A stretch of 33,410 bases of DNA, taken from assembly GCA_900018345.1 (NCBI GenBank), contig FCNA01000084.1, positions 1 through 33,410 on the forward strand. The letters run 5' to 3'. The notes beneath the pieces are model-generated. The model saw only the letters and a list, made by a program, of their open reading frames with translations, ran no database searches and had not been told where the DNA came from. This DNA comes from Clostridiales bacterium CHKCI006 (lineage in GTDB: Bacteria; Bacillota_I; Bacilli_A; Erysipelotrichales; Coprobacillaceae). A program made the position numbers and the translations under genes. The stretch's first letter is position 1. Each line of letters starts with the position of its first letter. Below are positions 25,742-33,410 of this stretch, one piece after another.

Positions 25742-25915
25742 TTAGATACCCTTGATAGCCAGGTAGATGAAGAAAATACCGCAGAATGCAATCATGCCTA
25801 CCCCAAATCCCATCAAAGCAAGATCCGACTTGGCATAATGACGATTTTTAAATAAGATCCAAACAAACCTGATGACAAAGATCCACGAAACGATCCCCAT
25901 TATCCAAGGATACAT
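25742..25915 (-). CDS. 57-residue two-span membrane protein
   Basis: A small gene with AGGTG seven nt before the ATG and a TATAAT box upstream. The product has two hydrophobic helices (about 5-22 and 33-54) joined by a short basic loop (KNRHYAKSD). Not recognised; possibly a small envelope or stress-related membrane protein. It sits between the GH1 terminator and the bidirectional terminator, so it is its own transcription unit. Confidence 0.7.
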   Translation of the reverse strand: MYPWIMGIVSWIFVIRFVWILFKNRHYAKSDLALMGFGVGMIAFCGIFFIYLAIKGI

Positions 25916-25954
25916 GCGCAATCACCTAACCCTTTCTTATGTATTGCTGATTTT

Positions 25955-25960
25955 ATTATA
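25955..25960 (-). promoter_or_regulatory. -10 box of the small membrane-protein gene
   Basis: TATAAT on the minus strand, 39 nt before the start codon. The -35 region is weak. Confidence 0.4.
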
Positions 25961-25992
25961 CATGAAAAAGATAAAAATAACATCCTTTATAC

Positions 25993-26013
25993 AAAAAAAG
26001 GGCACATTGCCCT

Positions 26014-26015
<2 letters not shown>
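25993..26015 (-). terminator. Terminator of the GH1 gene
   Basis: On the minus strand AAAGGGCA (26015-26008) pairs with TGCCCTTT (26004-25997) over a 3-nt loop, followed by T. The 5' arm overlaps the TAA stop (26014-26016). Confidence 0.9.
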
Positions 26016-27387
<1,372 letters not shown>

Positions 27388-27408
27388 TCATCCTCCTTAT
27401 TCATTTCT

Positions 27409-27437
27409 ATTGTACTTAATTTTTAAACAGGAATCAA
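27409..27437 (-). promoter_or_regulatory. Promoter of the GH1 gene
   Basis: On the minus strand TTGATT (27437-27432), 17 bp, TACAAT (27414-27409). The -35 box overlaps the stop codon of the upstream fucosidase C-terminal part. Confidence 0.65.
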
Positions 27438-28450
27438 TAGACATTGATACTCGCCAGTCCCACAGCCTGAAGGCTCAGACCCTGAATGATCTGAATACGA
27501 AGATAGCGTGCCACTTGTACGCCAGGCAAAGCCAATTCGCGCAGATTCGGCAAATGTGCCACATTGTCAAGTGTGTAAATGTATGGCTGACTCCATTGCA
27601 GACCATCCCTGCTCAGATAAACGGCAAGCTTTTCGGCATTATAAACAATATCTTCACCACGACTGATCGGTTCTATCAGGATCCCATGAAGTTGCTTTTC
27701 TTTTTGCATATCGATCTCACAGGCAAAAGTCTCTCCCTGTACAACCAGATATCCATTCTCATCAAGCAAGCTATCCAGATTTCCCACTAACATAGCAAGC
27801 GGTGCCTGACTCGTAATCTGCCAGCCCTGTTGTAATTCTCCAAAATGCCGGCTGACCTGTAATTCCCCCAGTTGAGGATGAACCACACTCACCTGAAGAC
27901 GCGCACTGTGATCTAAAAGAAAAGGTTTTTCATAAAGCTGCCTTGCCGCTTCATCGATCTGATAGAAGAGTTTCCCTTCGTCCTGTGTTTCTAAAGTGAC
28001 CCACCCCGTCGGATCTCTGTGAATCACAGGTGGCTGTAAGGTTTTAGCCTGCGTATATAACTGAATTTGGATCGGCACATAGGCACCGCGAGTCTGGGTA
28101 ACGACCAGACGCAGTTTGGTCGTATGACAAGGTGTTGCCAGGCGCACAAAGCGGCAATGACCAATCGTTGTTCCTTCAGCAAGCGTCTGCCATTGATCCT
28201 GAGAATAACTCTCTAAACGAAAGGCCGCGACACGCTGCCCCTTTGTCAGATCTTCTTTCAAGCCAATCAAATCAAAACAGACTTCCTGATCAAAATTCAG
28301 GATCACCCCATGTTCAATCGGCTGACAATACGCCTCTGCTGCCAGATCAGTAGCGAAAGTCTCTTTTAACAGCTCTCCTAAGCCTAGCAGGCTAGCCTTA
28401 TCTGCCTCAGGCATTCTGCCTGCCTGATTCATCGGCACATTCAATAAGAG
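27434..28450 (-). pseudogene. C-terminal part of the GH29 fucosidase, after an in-frame TAG
   Basis: This frame continues directly from the N-terminal part: the codon after AVGSNT is TAG (28453-28451), then LLLNVPMNQAGRMPEAD, which is the normal GH29 motif LLLNVPPNxxG. The remaining 338 codons are open. They carry the end of the barrel linker (residues LLKETFATDLAAE) and a beta-rich C-terminal half resembling F5/8-type (discoidin) carbohydrate-binding modules, ending in RYLRIQIIQGLSLQAVGLASINVY. Without the stop, the whole protein would be about 662 residues, a normal length for fucosidases with such modules. Alone, this part has no ribosome binding site, so it is probably untranslated unless the stop is read through. 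Confidence 0.75.
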
Positions 28451-29422
28451 CTACGTATTGCTTCCTACAGCGCTAAGATAAAGCTCGTAAAGTTCAGCTG
28501 CACTCTTGACCTGATCATTTTCGCTTGCATGATAAAACCAGCCCGGTCGGATCGAAACATCGATCTGTGCCGGATACCAGTATAGAAAACACTCTTCCTG
28601 CGCTGCCTGCTTTAAATGCGGCAGGGACCCTAAATCAGGTTGTGTGCTGCAGTCTGCATTGTGTCTGACAAAGGCTTCTGCTGTTTTGGCGGACAGTTCG
28701 GCTTCATTGCCATCGGCACCTCCAATGGGCTGAACATTCCATTCACTGGTACGCGCCTTACCCGCCTCGTTGCCGCACCAACGCACATCCGGTCCGACAC
28801 TTGAGATGGTAGCCTTAGGCGCATACGTTCGCACCATCTGAATGATGGCCTGCCAGTCATAGGCCTGGACCTTCCCGTTCGGTCCTTCCCCACAGGCTCC
28901 ATCCAGCCAGACATCTTCGATCGGTCCATACGTTGTCAGCAATTCCTTTAACTGCGCCAGATAAAATGCATTATAGGCTTCTCCGCTGCCATAGGTGGCT
29001 TCGTGACGATCCCATGGCGATAAGTAAATACCAAAAGGCATGGCATAGTGCGTACAGGCTTCCCGAAAAGCCTTGACCACATCCATCTCCGGTTTCACGC
29101 AATGGTTCGTATAGGCACTGGGCCATAAACAAAATCCGTCGTGATGCTTACAGGTCAAAACCAACTGTTTCGCGCCCGCCTGCTTGCAGATACGAACATA
29201 TTCATCTGCATCCAGGTCCGCCGGACAAAACAAGTCAGCCGCTTCTTTGCCATCTCCCCATTCACGATCGGTATACGTGTTCATCCCGTAATGCACAAAG
29301 ATGGCCCACTCTTTGTCATGCCAGGCCAATTGTCTGGCACTGGGCAAGACATCTAGCGTCTTTGCTAAAAGGGTTCTTTCATCATCCTGTTTTAAGAGTT
29401 GTACATGTGTTGGCATCTTCAT
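28451..29422 (-). CDS. GH29 alpha-L-fucosidase, N-terminal catalytic part
   Basis: 323 residues. The GH29 barrel is clear: WAIFVHYGMNTYTDREWG, CKHHDGFCLWPS (91-102), GIYLSPWDRH, and VWLDG with the nucleophile Asp174. The fragment stops at a TAG just before the conserved LLLNVPP motif at the end of the catalytic domain, and the same frame continues afterwards for 338 codons. It is therefore the front of a full-length enzyme that removes alpha-fucose from glycans such as mucin or blood-group sugars. No export signal is seen, so it acts in the cytosol if made. AAGGAGG lies 6 nt before the ATG. No promoter is visible in the 38-bp gap behind the BrxF-like gene. Activity of the fragment is doubtful. 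Confidence 0.85.
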   Translation of the reverse strand: MKMPTHVQLLKQDDERTLLAKTLDVLPSARQLAWHDKEWAIFVHYGMNTYTDREWGDGKEAADLFCPADLDADEYVRICKQAGAKQLVLTCKHHDGFCLWPSAYTNHCVKPEMDVVKAFREACTHYAMPFGIYLSPWDRHEATYGSGEAYNAFYLAQLKELLTTYGPIEDVWLDGACGEGPNGKVQAYDWQAIIQMVRTYAPKATISSVGPDVRWCGNEAGKARTSEWNVQPIGGADGNEAELSAKTAEAFVRHNADCSTQPDLGSLPHLKQAAQEECFLYWYPAQIDVSIRPGWFYHASENDQVKSAAELYELYLSAVGSNT

Positions 29423-29438
29423 CCTCCTTTGCTGCCTG

Positions 29439-29463
29439 AAAAAAAGAAAGCCGAAGCTTTCTA
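29439..29463 (-). terminator. Terminator of the BrxF-like gene
   Basis: On the minus strand AGAAAGC, TTCG and GCTTTCT form a 7-bp stem closed by a C(UUCG)G tetraloop, followed by seven T. The 5' arm overlaps the TAG stop. Confidence 0.9.
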
Positions 29464-29910
29464 TTTACAAATCAATAACTCACATTCCAAAGAATCAACT
29501 GGATATTTGAGATCCTCTGGCAATTTTGAACGGATATGGATGAGTTCATCATTCTCGATCATCCCATTCCAAGTCGCAATAACATATTTATCCATACTGA
29601 TTTTCTTCAAAAAGGCAAGTAGATCAATGGTGGAATGTTTACTGTATAAAATGCGCTTATTATCAAAAAGTATAACATCCTGTTTATAGTTCTTTAAGAA
29701 ATCTTCCATGAATTTCTCAATATACTGACCATCTGATCCATCGGGAACTTCTTCTCCAAAGATGCGGTTAAAATCGACGATTGGAATCCCTGTTTCCTGT
29801 GAATAATCATGAATGAGCTTGGATTTTCCTGTTCCAGGTGTGCCGACGATCAGCAGTAATTTGTATTTGGCATCCTTCAATGCCTCCAATTTTGCTTGTA
29901 TTTCATTCAT
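29461..29910 (-). CDS. BrxF-like P-loop NTPase, orphan
   Basis: 149 residues. Walker A is GTPGTGKS (23-30), Walker B is DVILFDN (78-84), and a WNG motif with following MIENDELI lies at 114-123. The layout (MNEIQAKLEALKDAKYKLL start, LLDN-type Walker B, ATWNG followed by an E-N-x-x-L segment, length about 150) resembles BrxF, the small P-loop protein of type 3 BREX phage-defence systems. No brxC, pglX, pglZ or helicase gene is nearby, so it may be a stand-alone relative. The ATG at 29910 has GGAGG eight nt upstream; an open upstream start (30018) would run through the promoter and is rejected. It has its own strong promoter with a cre-like box. Family call from memory of the motif pattern, not a search. 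Confidence 0.6.
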   Translation of the reverse strand: MNEIQAKLEALKDAKYKLLLIVGTPGTGKSKLIHDYSQETGIPIVDFNRIFGEEVPDGSDGQYIEKFMEDFLKNYKQDVILFDNKRILYSKHSTIDLLAFLKKISMDKYVIATWNGMIENDELIHIRSKLPEDLKYPVDSLECELLICK

Positions 29911-29950
29911 TGTAAGCTCCTCCTTTTCCCTTGCTTGATTGGTTATCTTT

Positions 29951-29988
29951 ATTATAACACTCCAGCCAATGATATGCAAACGCTTTCT
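29951..29988 (-). promoter_or_regulatory. Promoter of the BrxF-like gene with cre-like box
   Basis: On the minus strand TTGCAT (29979-29974), 17 bp, TATAAT (29956-29951), a near-consensus promoter. TGCAAACGCTTTCT (29975-29988, plus strand) matches 12 of 14 cre positions and overlaps the -35 box, a position suited to CcpA repression. Confidence 0.65.
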
Positions 29989-30022
29989 TGAACAATTATC
30001 GCAATTAATCTCTGGCATTAGC

Positions 30023-30244
30023 CTATTTTTTCAGCAAGATAAAGTATTCCGAGAACTCCTCAGCCGTACAGGAAAGATCAAACTCACTACCGTAGATTTT
30101 ATAGGAGATCATGGTCTTATGGTCATCCCGGATCGTGCAGTGATACTGCTCACCTTTTTTAAAAATCGTGCGGTTATCCCGTCCGACCTTCAATATCATG
30201 TCTTTGATGCAAAAGCACTTCTTTCTTTTACCCTCATTTGCCAT
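30023..30244 (-). CDS. Small hypothetical protein
   Basis: 73 residues, not recognised. It starts with a basic MANEGKRKK, contains two close Cys (KCFCIKD) and several beta-strand-like stretches (YHCTIRDDHKTMISYKIYG) and ends acidic then KK. AAAGGGG lies 7 nt before the ATG. It precedes the BrxF-like gene on the same strand with a 112-bp gap holding that gene's promoter, so the two need not be functionally linked. Confidence 0.65.
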   Translation of the reverse strand: MANEGKRKKCFCIKDMILKVGRDNRTIFKKGEQYHCTIRDDHKTMISYKIYGSEFDLSCTAEEFSEYFILLKK

Positions 30245-30308
30245 GACTGATCCCCTTTCTTTACATCATTCTATTTTATTTTAGCATATTTTATTGAAAA
30301 AAACAGGC

Positions 30309-31364
30309 TTATGCTTGATTTTTGGTCCGCACCCACGGAAAGTCAAAATCAAAGCAAACATAATCGTCAAAGCGCTGCGCCTTGAATGCCTCCACTGCCA
30401 GGGCGATTTCTTCATCCCATGTATCCAATCTTGCCAGTTTTCCCTGATGCATCACCAGCGGCAGGATGTAACGCTTCTTAGGTGAAACCTGGATACAGTA
30501 ATGATCAGGAATTGGACAAGTTGAAGTAACTACTTGGCGGCAGGACCGAAAAGCCTGATAGACCGCTTGAATTTCTGGATCAGGCAGCGTTTCGAGATAA
30601 GTCAGGATCTCCCTTTCAGACAGACGATAGAGCATCTCTGCCTGAAAATACCCCTTTTGTACAAGGCAGGCAAATAGATCTGTCCAAAACTGCATGACCG
30701 CTCGATCAGCCTCACTCACAAAAAGCTGCCAGAGCTTGAGCGCCTGATGCACATAGGTTCTGGCTGTCGCAAGATCATCAAAGCCGATCTCAGGCTGGCC
30801 GTCTTCAGCCTGAAAGACCTGCATATGACCATAGATTTCTTGAATGGTCTGAAGATCCCAGATACGATAAAAGCCCAGTCCACTAGAAAACGTATATTCC
30901 AACCGATCAGCACTCAAACGCGGTGTCGGATTATTCGCCAATGGATAAAGACGATCTTCATTAACAGCTTCTAAAGCAATCCCGTCCCGCTTTAAAAGCG
31001 CCATGATCTCGTTGCTCTGACTGATCAGCTGGCTAGTCAACGCTTCTGTTGCCTCTTGTGTTGAAGCATCCCCATACATAAAATCAATACAGTGCTTAAA
31101 AGAAGGAGTGGCAATATCATGAAAAAGCCCACATAAGGTCATAGAACGATCATGACTGAAATGCCAGAGGATCCTGGCGATCCCAATGCTATGGGAAAGC
31201 GTATCATACATATAACAAGGTGAAAAAAGCGGACTATAATCTGTTCCGCAGTTCATACTGACCCCTTTTAAACGCTGCATAGCCGGTGTTTTGATATAGG
31301 CTTCAAGCCAAGCGAGATCTTCATCACATAATAATTGATGATAAACTGCAATTTCATTATCCAT
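30309..31364 (-). CDS. HD-domain phosphohydrolase (SAMHD/dGTPase-like)
   Basis: 351 residues. The HD metal site is visible: His58 (LSHSIGIARI), His82-Asp83 (GLFHDIATPSFKHC) and Asp153 (LSADRLEY), with an upstream MQRLKGV segment. This is the pattern of SAMHD1/dGTPase-like and related HD hydrolases that cleave nucleotides. The substrate is unknown. A Cys- and Trp-rich C-terminal half has no recognisable second domain. GGGAGGGG lies 6 nt before the ATG. The gene diverges from the MmcQ-like gene. A T-rich tract (30303-30297) with a weak dyad follows the stop and may end transcription. Confidence 0.85.
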   Translation of the reverse strand: MDNEIAVYHQLLCDEDLAWLEAYIKTPAMQRLKGVSMNCGTDYSPLFSPCYMYDTLSHSIGIARILWHFSHDRSMTLCGLFHDIATPSFKHCIDFMYGDASTQEATEALTSQLISQSNEIMALLKRDGIALEAVNEDRLYPLANNPTPRLSADRLEYTFSSGLGFYRIWDLQTIQEIYGHMQVFQAEDGQPEIGFDDLATARTYVHQALKLWQLFVSEADRAVMQFWTDLFACLVQKGYFQAEMLYRLSEREILTYLETLPDPEIQAVYQAFRSCRQVVTSTCPIPDHYCIQVSPKKRYILPLVMHQGKLARLDTWDEEIALAVEAFKAQRFDDYVCFDFDFPWVRTKNQA

Positions 31365-31387
31365 CTAAATCCCCTCCCTGAATGTTG

Positions 31388-31416
31388 ATTATACACCCAA
31401 ATGATCGTTTTGTCAT
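31388..31416 (-). promoter_or_regulatory. Promoter of the HD-domain gene
   Basis: On the minus strand ATGACA (31416-31411), 17 bp, TATAAT (31393-31388). Confidence 0.65.
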
Positions 31417-31428
31417 CGAAATTGGGAA

Positions 31429-31458
31429 TTGACAGATCACCCCATTGCCTGTTAGGAT
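31429..31458 (+). promoter_or_regulatory. Promoter of the MmcQ-like gene
   Basis: TTGACA (31429-31434), 18 bp, TAGGAT (31453-31458), 20 nt before the start codon. Confidence 0.55.
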
Positions 31459-31478
31459 GAACCAAAGGAGGGACCACT

Positions 31479-32165
31479 ATGAACTTGGAAGAATTCGTCT
31501 TTCAGCATCAAAAAGCCATCCCTGAGCGTTTGCTGGCTTATGGCTTTCAGCCAACCCGGGAAGGTTATGATTTCAAATGTCACTTGCTTTCGGATCAGTT
31601 TGAAGTACGCCTTTCGATCAATATCAATGGGCAAGTGAGCGGAAAGCTCTACGATCATGAGACAGGCGAAGAGTATGTCAACCTTCACACCCCACAAGCT
31701 CAGGGGTCTTTCGTGACAATGGTACGTGAAGCCTATCTGGAATTGCTTGAAGAGATTGCCCGACAATGTTTTGTCTATCAGCCTTTTCTTTTCGAACAGA
31801 CCCAGCGCATGAGCCAATGGATCGAAGCCCACTACGGAGATAAGCCCGAATTTCTTTGGCAGAACGATGATCACCATGCCGTCTGGCGTCATCGTCAAAC
31901 CGGCAAGTGGTATGCCATCATGATCCAGGTCGAAGCCTCTAAGCTCCAATTGTCTCGGTCCGGTCTTATCGAAATCATCAATGTGAAGATCGACCCCCAA
32001 AAACGAGACCTTTATCTGCAACAGAAAGGCTGCAAGCTTTGTTATCACATGAATAAAAAACATTGGCTGAGCCTGATCATGGATGACAGTCTCTCAGATC
32101 AGTCGATCCAGTCCCTTTTATCTGAAAGCTATGTTTTGACCGCGCCCAGAAAAAAAGTCGCTTGA
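31479..32165 (+). CDS. MmcQ/YjbR-domain protein with N-terminal extension
   Basis: 228 residues. The C-terminal half (about 110-225) has the MmcQ/YjbR pattern: EFLWQNDDHHAVWRHRQTGKWYAIMI, then EIINVKIDPQKRDLYLQQKGCKLCYHMNKKHWLSLIMD, and a final alpha-helix SDQSIQSLLSESYVLT. The N-terminal half is a separate alpha/beta region (about 1-100). These proteins have a CyaY-like fold and were proposed to bind DNA; the role here is unknown. AAAGGAGG lies 7 nt before the ATG. The end of the gene overlaps the tRNA operon terminator, which runs on the other strand. Confidence 0.85.
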   Translation: MNLEEFVFQHQKAIPERLLAYGFQPTREGYDFKCHLLSDQFEVRLSININGQVSGKLYDHETGEEYVNLHTPQAQGSFVTMVREAYLELLEEIARQCFVYQPFLFEQTQRMSQWIEAHYGDKPEFLWQNDDHHAVWRHRQTGKWYAIMIQVEASKLQLSRSGLIEIINVKIDPQKRDLYLQQKGCKLCYHMNKKHWLSLIMDDSLSDQSIQSLLSESYVLTAPRKKVA

Positions 32166-32182
32166 CTGTTGTGTCAAGCGAC
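32150..32182 (-). terminator. Distal terminator of the tRNA operon
   Basis: A 9-bp stem (32182-32174 with 32165-32157) and an 8-nt loop, followed on the minus strand by seven T. The 3' arm lies inside the last codons of the MmcQ-like gene on the opposite strand. Confidence 0.75.
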
Positions 32183-32194
32183 AAATCGCAGCGA

Positions 32195-32221
32195 AAATAA
32201 AAAAGAGGCCTAAGCCTCTTT
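32195..32221 (-). terminator. Proximal terminator of the tRNA operon
   Basis: An 8-bp stem (32221-32214 with 32209-32202) and a 4-nt loop, followed by TTTTTTATTTT on the minus strand, just 11 nt after the last tRNA. Confidence 0.85.
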
Positions 32222-32231
32222 ATCCACTCAA

Positions 32232-32307
32232 TGGCGCTTGAAGTAGGACTCGAACCTACGACCGATCGGTTAACAGCCGATTGCTCTACCGACTGAGCTA
32301 TTCAAGC
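32232..32307 (-). tRNA. tRNA-Asn (anticodon GTT), copy 2 in transcription order
   Basis: 76 nt with an encoded CCA. The acceptor stem GCTTGAA/TTCAAGC, the anticodon loop CTGTTAA and the TTCGAGT T-loop are all regular. It differs from the copy at 32634-32709 by one base in the D-loop. Confidence 0.97.
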
Positions 32308-32309
32308 AA

Positions 32310-32383
32310 TGGAGCGAGTGATGGGAATCGAACCCACGTAGTCAGCTTGGAAGGCTGAAGTTCTACCATTGAACTACACTCGC
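32310..32383 (-). tRNA. tRNA-Gly (anticodon TCC)
   Basis: 74 nt with an encoded CCA; acceptor GCGAGTG/CACTCGC and anticodon loop CTTCCAA. Confidence 0.97.
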
Positions 32384-32386
32384 AGA

Positions 32387-32462
32387 TGGTGACCCGCAGG
32401 CGATTCGAACGCCTGACCCTTTGATTAAAAGTCAAATGCTCTACCGGCTGAGCTAGCGGGTC
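32387..32462 (-). tRNA. tRNA-Lys (anticodon TTT)
   Basis: 76 nt with an encoded CCA; acceptor GACCCGC/GCGGGTC and anticodon loop CTTTTAA. Confidence 0.97.
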
Positions 32463-32470
32463 ATGATAAA

Positions 32471-32546
32471 TGGTGGAGGCTAACGGGCTCGAACCGCTGA
32501 CCCTCTGCTTGTAAGGCAGACGCTCTCCCAACTGAGCTAAGCCTCC
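32471..32546 (-). tRNA. tRNA-Val (anticodon TAC)
   Basis: 76 nt with an encoded CCA; acceptor GGAGGCT/AGCCTCC and anticodon loop CTTACAA. Confidence 0.97.
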
Positions 32547-32549
32547 GAA

Positions 32550-32625
32550 TGGTGACCTGTACGGGATTCGAACCCGTGAATGCATGCGTGAAAGGCATGT
32601 GAGTTAACCGTTTCTCCAACAGGCC
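32550..32625 (-). tRNA. tRNA-Glu (anticodon TTC)
   Basis: 76 nt with an encoded CCA; acceptor GGCCTGT/ACAGGTC (one G-U pair) and anticodon loop CTTTCAC. Confidence 0.96.
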
Positions 32626-32633
32626 ACAAAAAA

Positions 32634-32709
32634 TGGCGCTTGAAGTAGGACTCGAACCTACGACCGATCGGTTAACAGCCGATTGCTCTACCAACTGAGC
32701 TATTCAAGC
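32634..32709 (-). tRNA. tRNA-Asn (anticodon GTT), copy 1 in transcription order
   Basis: 76 nt with an encoded CCA. It is the first tRNA of the operon and identical to the last one except for one D-loop base (GTTGG against GTCGG). Confidence 0.97.
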
Positions 32710-32738
32710 ATTTCTCTTGTTTTCCTTAGTGCTCGTAT

Positions 32739-32767
32739 ATATTACCATACAGCCTAGAAAAAAGCAA
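32739..32767 (-). promoter_or_regulatory. Promoter of the tRNA operon
   Basis: On the minus strand TTGCTT (32767-32762), 17 bp, TAATAT (32744-32739), about 30 nt before the first tRNA. Confidence 0.7.
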
Positions 32768-32872
32768 GTCTTTTTTTATTTTTTCGCACAAAAAAAGATC
32801 TAAAGTTAAACTGGTTCCAAAGTCAAGGACAAAATGATGACAGAGAATAAAAAGTTTATTGATGCTCGCATT

Positions 32873-32907
32873 AATTGAGGCAGGTCAGCTGACCTGCCTC
32901 AATTTTT
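32873..32907 (+). terminator. 32-nt perfect palindrome with T-tail
   Basis: 32873-32904 is a perfect palindrome (AATTGAGGCAGGTC and its complement around AGCT), giving a 14-bp stem with a 4-nt loop, followed by TTTTT on the plus strand. No substantial plus-strand gene ends here. A 14-codon frame (ATG 32834 or 32837, ending TGA 32876-32878) runs into it behind a weak AAGGA site. Confidence 0.7.
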
Positions 32908-32935
32908 GCCATTTCCTACCTGTTTTGTTGTAGCA

Positions 32936-32963
32936 CAAAAAGTGTACTCTTTTATAGTACACT
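32936..32963 (-). terminator. Terminator of the partial gene at the right edge
   Basis: On the minus strand AGTGTACT (32963-32956) pairs with AGTACACT (32948-32941) over a 7-nt loop, followed by T. It lies 30 nt after the stop of the gene at 32994. Confidence 0.8.
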
Positions 32964-32993
32964 CGGTTAGTTTATGGTAACTTGCCTGCCTTC

Positions 32994-33410
32994 CTAGTAT
33001 AGATCGCCTATCTCATTCACGTATCCCAGTTCCGGATATTGATTCCAATTGTTTGGATTGCGTAAGCTTTCCTTTATTTCTGGTGGGCAACCTTCATAGA
33101 ATCGGATAGCTCGTTTCGTCCCTTCATATACTTTATCCAGCTTTTCTATCTGCCTTTCTGCTATTTCTTTACTCTCCTCCCATTTCCTTTTCTCTCTTCG
33201 CAATATTCTTTGATCCCGTGCAATGATTCCCGGCACGCTCGTTAATAAGGCTCGTTCTTCCCGTTTCTTTCTTGCCGCTTCTCTTGCTTTGGCCGCTTTT
33301 TCCCTGGCTTTGTTCAACCGTGCTTCTACCAGCTTGCTCACTGACATCAGTTCTCTGGAGGTCACTCCAAAATAATTGTCCAGTGGATAGATCCCGGTTG
33401 TGGAGTATTG
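32994..33410 (-). CDS. C-terminal part of an unrecognised coiled-coil protein (cut by window edge)
   Basis: The frame is open to the right edge of the window, so the 138 residues seen are the end of a longer protein; a GTG at 33365 has no ribosome binding site and is not taken as a start. The visible part begins TTGIYPLDNYFGVTSREL, continues as a long Lys/Arg/Glu/Ala-rich helix likely to form a coiled coil (about residues 26-100 of the part), and ends with NPNNWNQYPELGYVNEIGDLY. I do not recognise the family. Its place next to a tRNA cluster would suit the end of an integrated element, but no integrase or attachment site is visible here. Confidence 0.6.
   Translation of the reverse strand, partial: QYSTTGIYPLDNYFGVTSRELMSVSKLVEARLNKAREKAAKAREAARKKREERALLTSVPGIIARDQRILRREKRKWEESKEIAERQIEKLDKVYEGTKRAIRFYEGCPPEIKESLRNPNNWNQYPELGYVNEIGDLY

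Noticed and set aside
28451-28453. TAG recoded as an amino acid genome-wide
   Set aside because: Several intact genes here end in TAG with terminators overlapping it, so TAG works as a stop.
29911-30018. N-terminal extension of the BrxF-like protein
   Set aside because: It would run through the TTGCAT-17-TATAAT promoter, whereas ATG 29910 has a perfect ribosome binding site.
32873-32904. CRISPR repeat or attachment site
   Set aside because: The palindrome occurs once, has no spacers and is followed by a T-run, so a terminator is the simpler reading.

Overview
The window looks like a chromosome segment of a gut-type, low-to-mid GC Firmicute, most likely from the Erysipelotrichales. The signs are strong AGGAGG-type ribosome binding sites, sigma-A-like promoters, CcpA-type cre-like boxes, a SpaA/Cna-B surface protein with a VPTGD-type sorting signal, 6-phospho-beta-glucosidases, FeoA/FeoB and a compact tRNA cluster. 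Taxonomy is inferred from gene content only. No rRNA, CRISPR array or prophage is visible.

Layout. 1-4.5 kb: an HtrA-type membrane serine protease (minus) diverges from a pair of exported or cytosolic peptidases, M42 and a DUF885 lipoprotein. 4.8-9.4 kb (minus): a MATE exporter, then a feoA-feoB-phosphoribosyltransferase operon, then a small unknown gene. 9.6-17.5 kb (minus): cell-envelope genes. These are a 1533-residue multi-domain pilin-like surface protein, a membrane-anchored Ig-like/Ser-rich protein, a GNAT acetyltransferase and an Ig-NodB polysaccharide deacetylase. 17.5-19.1 kb: an IS110/IS1111-family insertion sequence sits in the 5' leader of the deacetylase gene. 19.2-22.1 kb (plus): a tightly overlapped operon of an Lrp-type regulator, aminotransferase, Tim44-like exported protein and acetyltransferase. 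22.2-24.4 kb: a 30-residue membrane peptide and an EF-G2-like GTPase. 24.6-29.4 kb: carbohydrate genes, some decayed. These are a wrecked GH1 pseudogene, an intact GH1 6-phospho-beta-glucosidase and a GH29 alpha-L-fucosidase interrupted by one in-frame TAG. 29.4-32.2 kb: a P-loop protein resembling BrxF of BREX-3 systems but with no other BREX gene around it, a small unknown protein, an HD-domain phosphohydrolase and an MmcQ/YjbR-like protein. 32.2-32.7 kb: six tRNA genes (Asn, Gly, Lys, Val, Glu, Asn). The right edge holds the C-terminal part of an unrecognised coiled-coil protein.

The most interesting signal is in the insertion sequence. Its ends can be fixed by eye. They carry 13-bp subterminal inverted repeats, a 7-nt left tip and a 3-nt right tip. 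Joining the two ends would create a promoter with a TTGACA box, exactly 17 bp, and GATAAT. Its 410-bp right non-coding end contains a 247-nt segment closed by a 26-nt arm pair that is complementary at 25 of 26 positions only when read as RNA from the transposase strand (two G-U pairs, one mismatch). Short segments inside this RNA match the element junction and the flanking target, as expected of a bridge/seeker RNA. A separate 12-bp stem hides the transposase Shine-Dalgarno sequence. All of this is read by eye and none has been tested.

A recurring local habit is that intrinsic terminators begin inside the coding sequence and overlap the stop codon. This is seen for htrA, the phosphoribosyltransferase, EF-G2, the GH1 enzyme and the BrxF-like gene.
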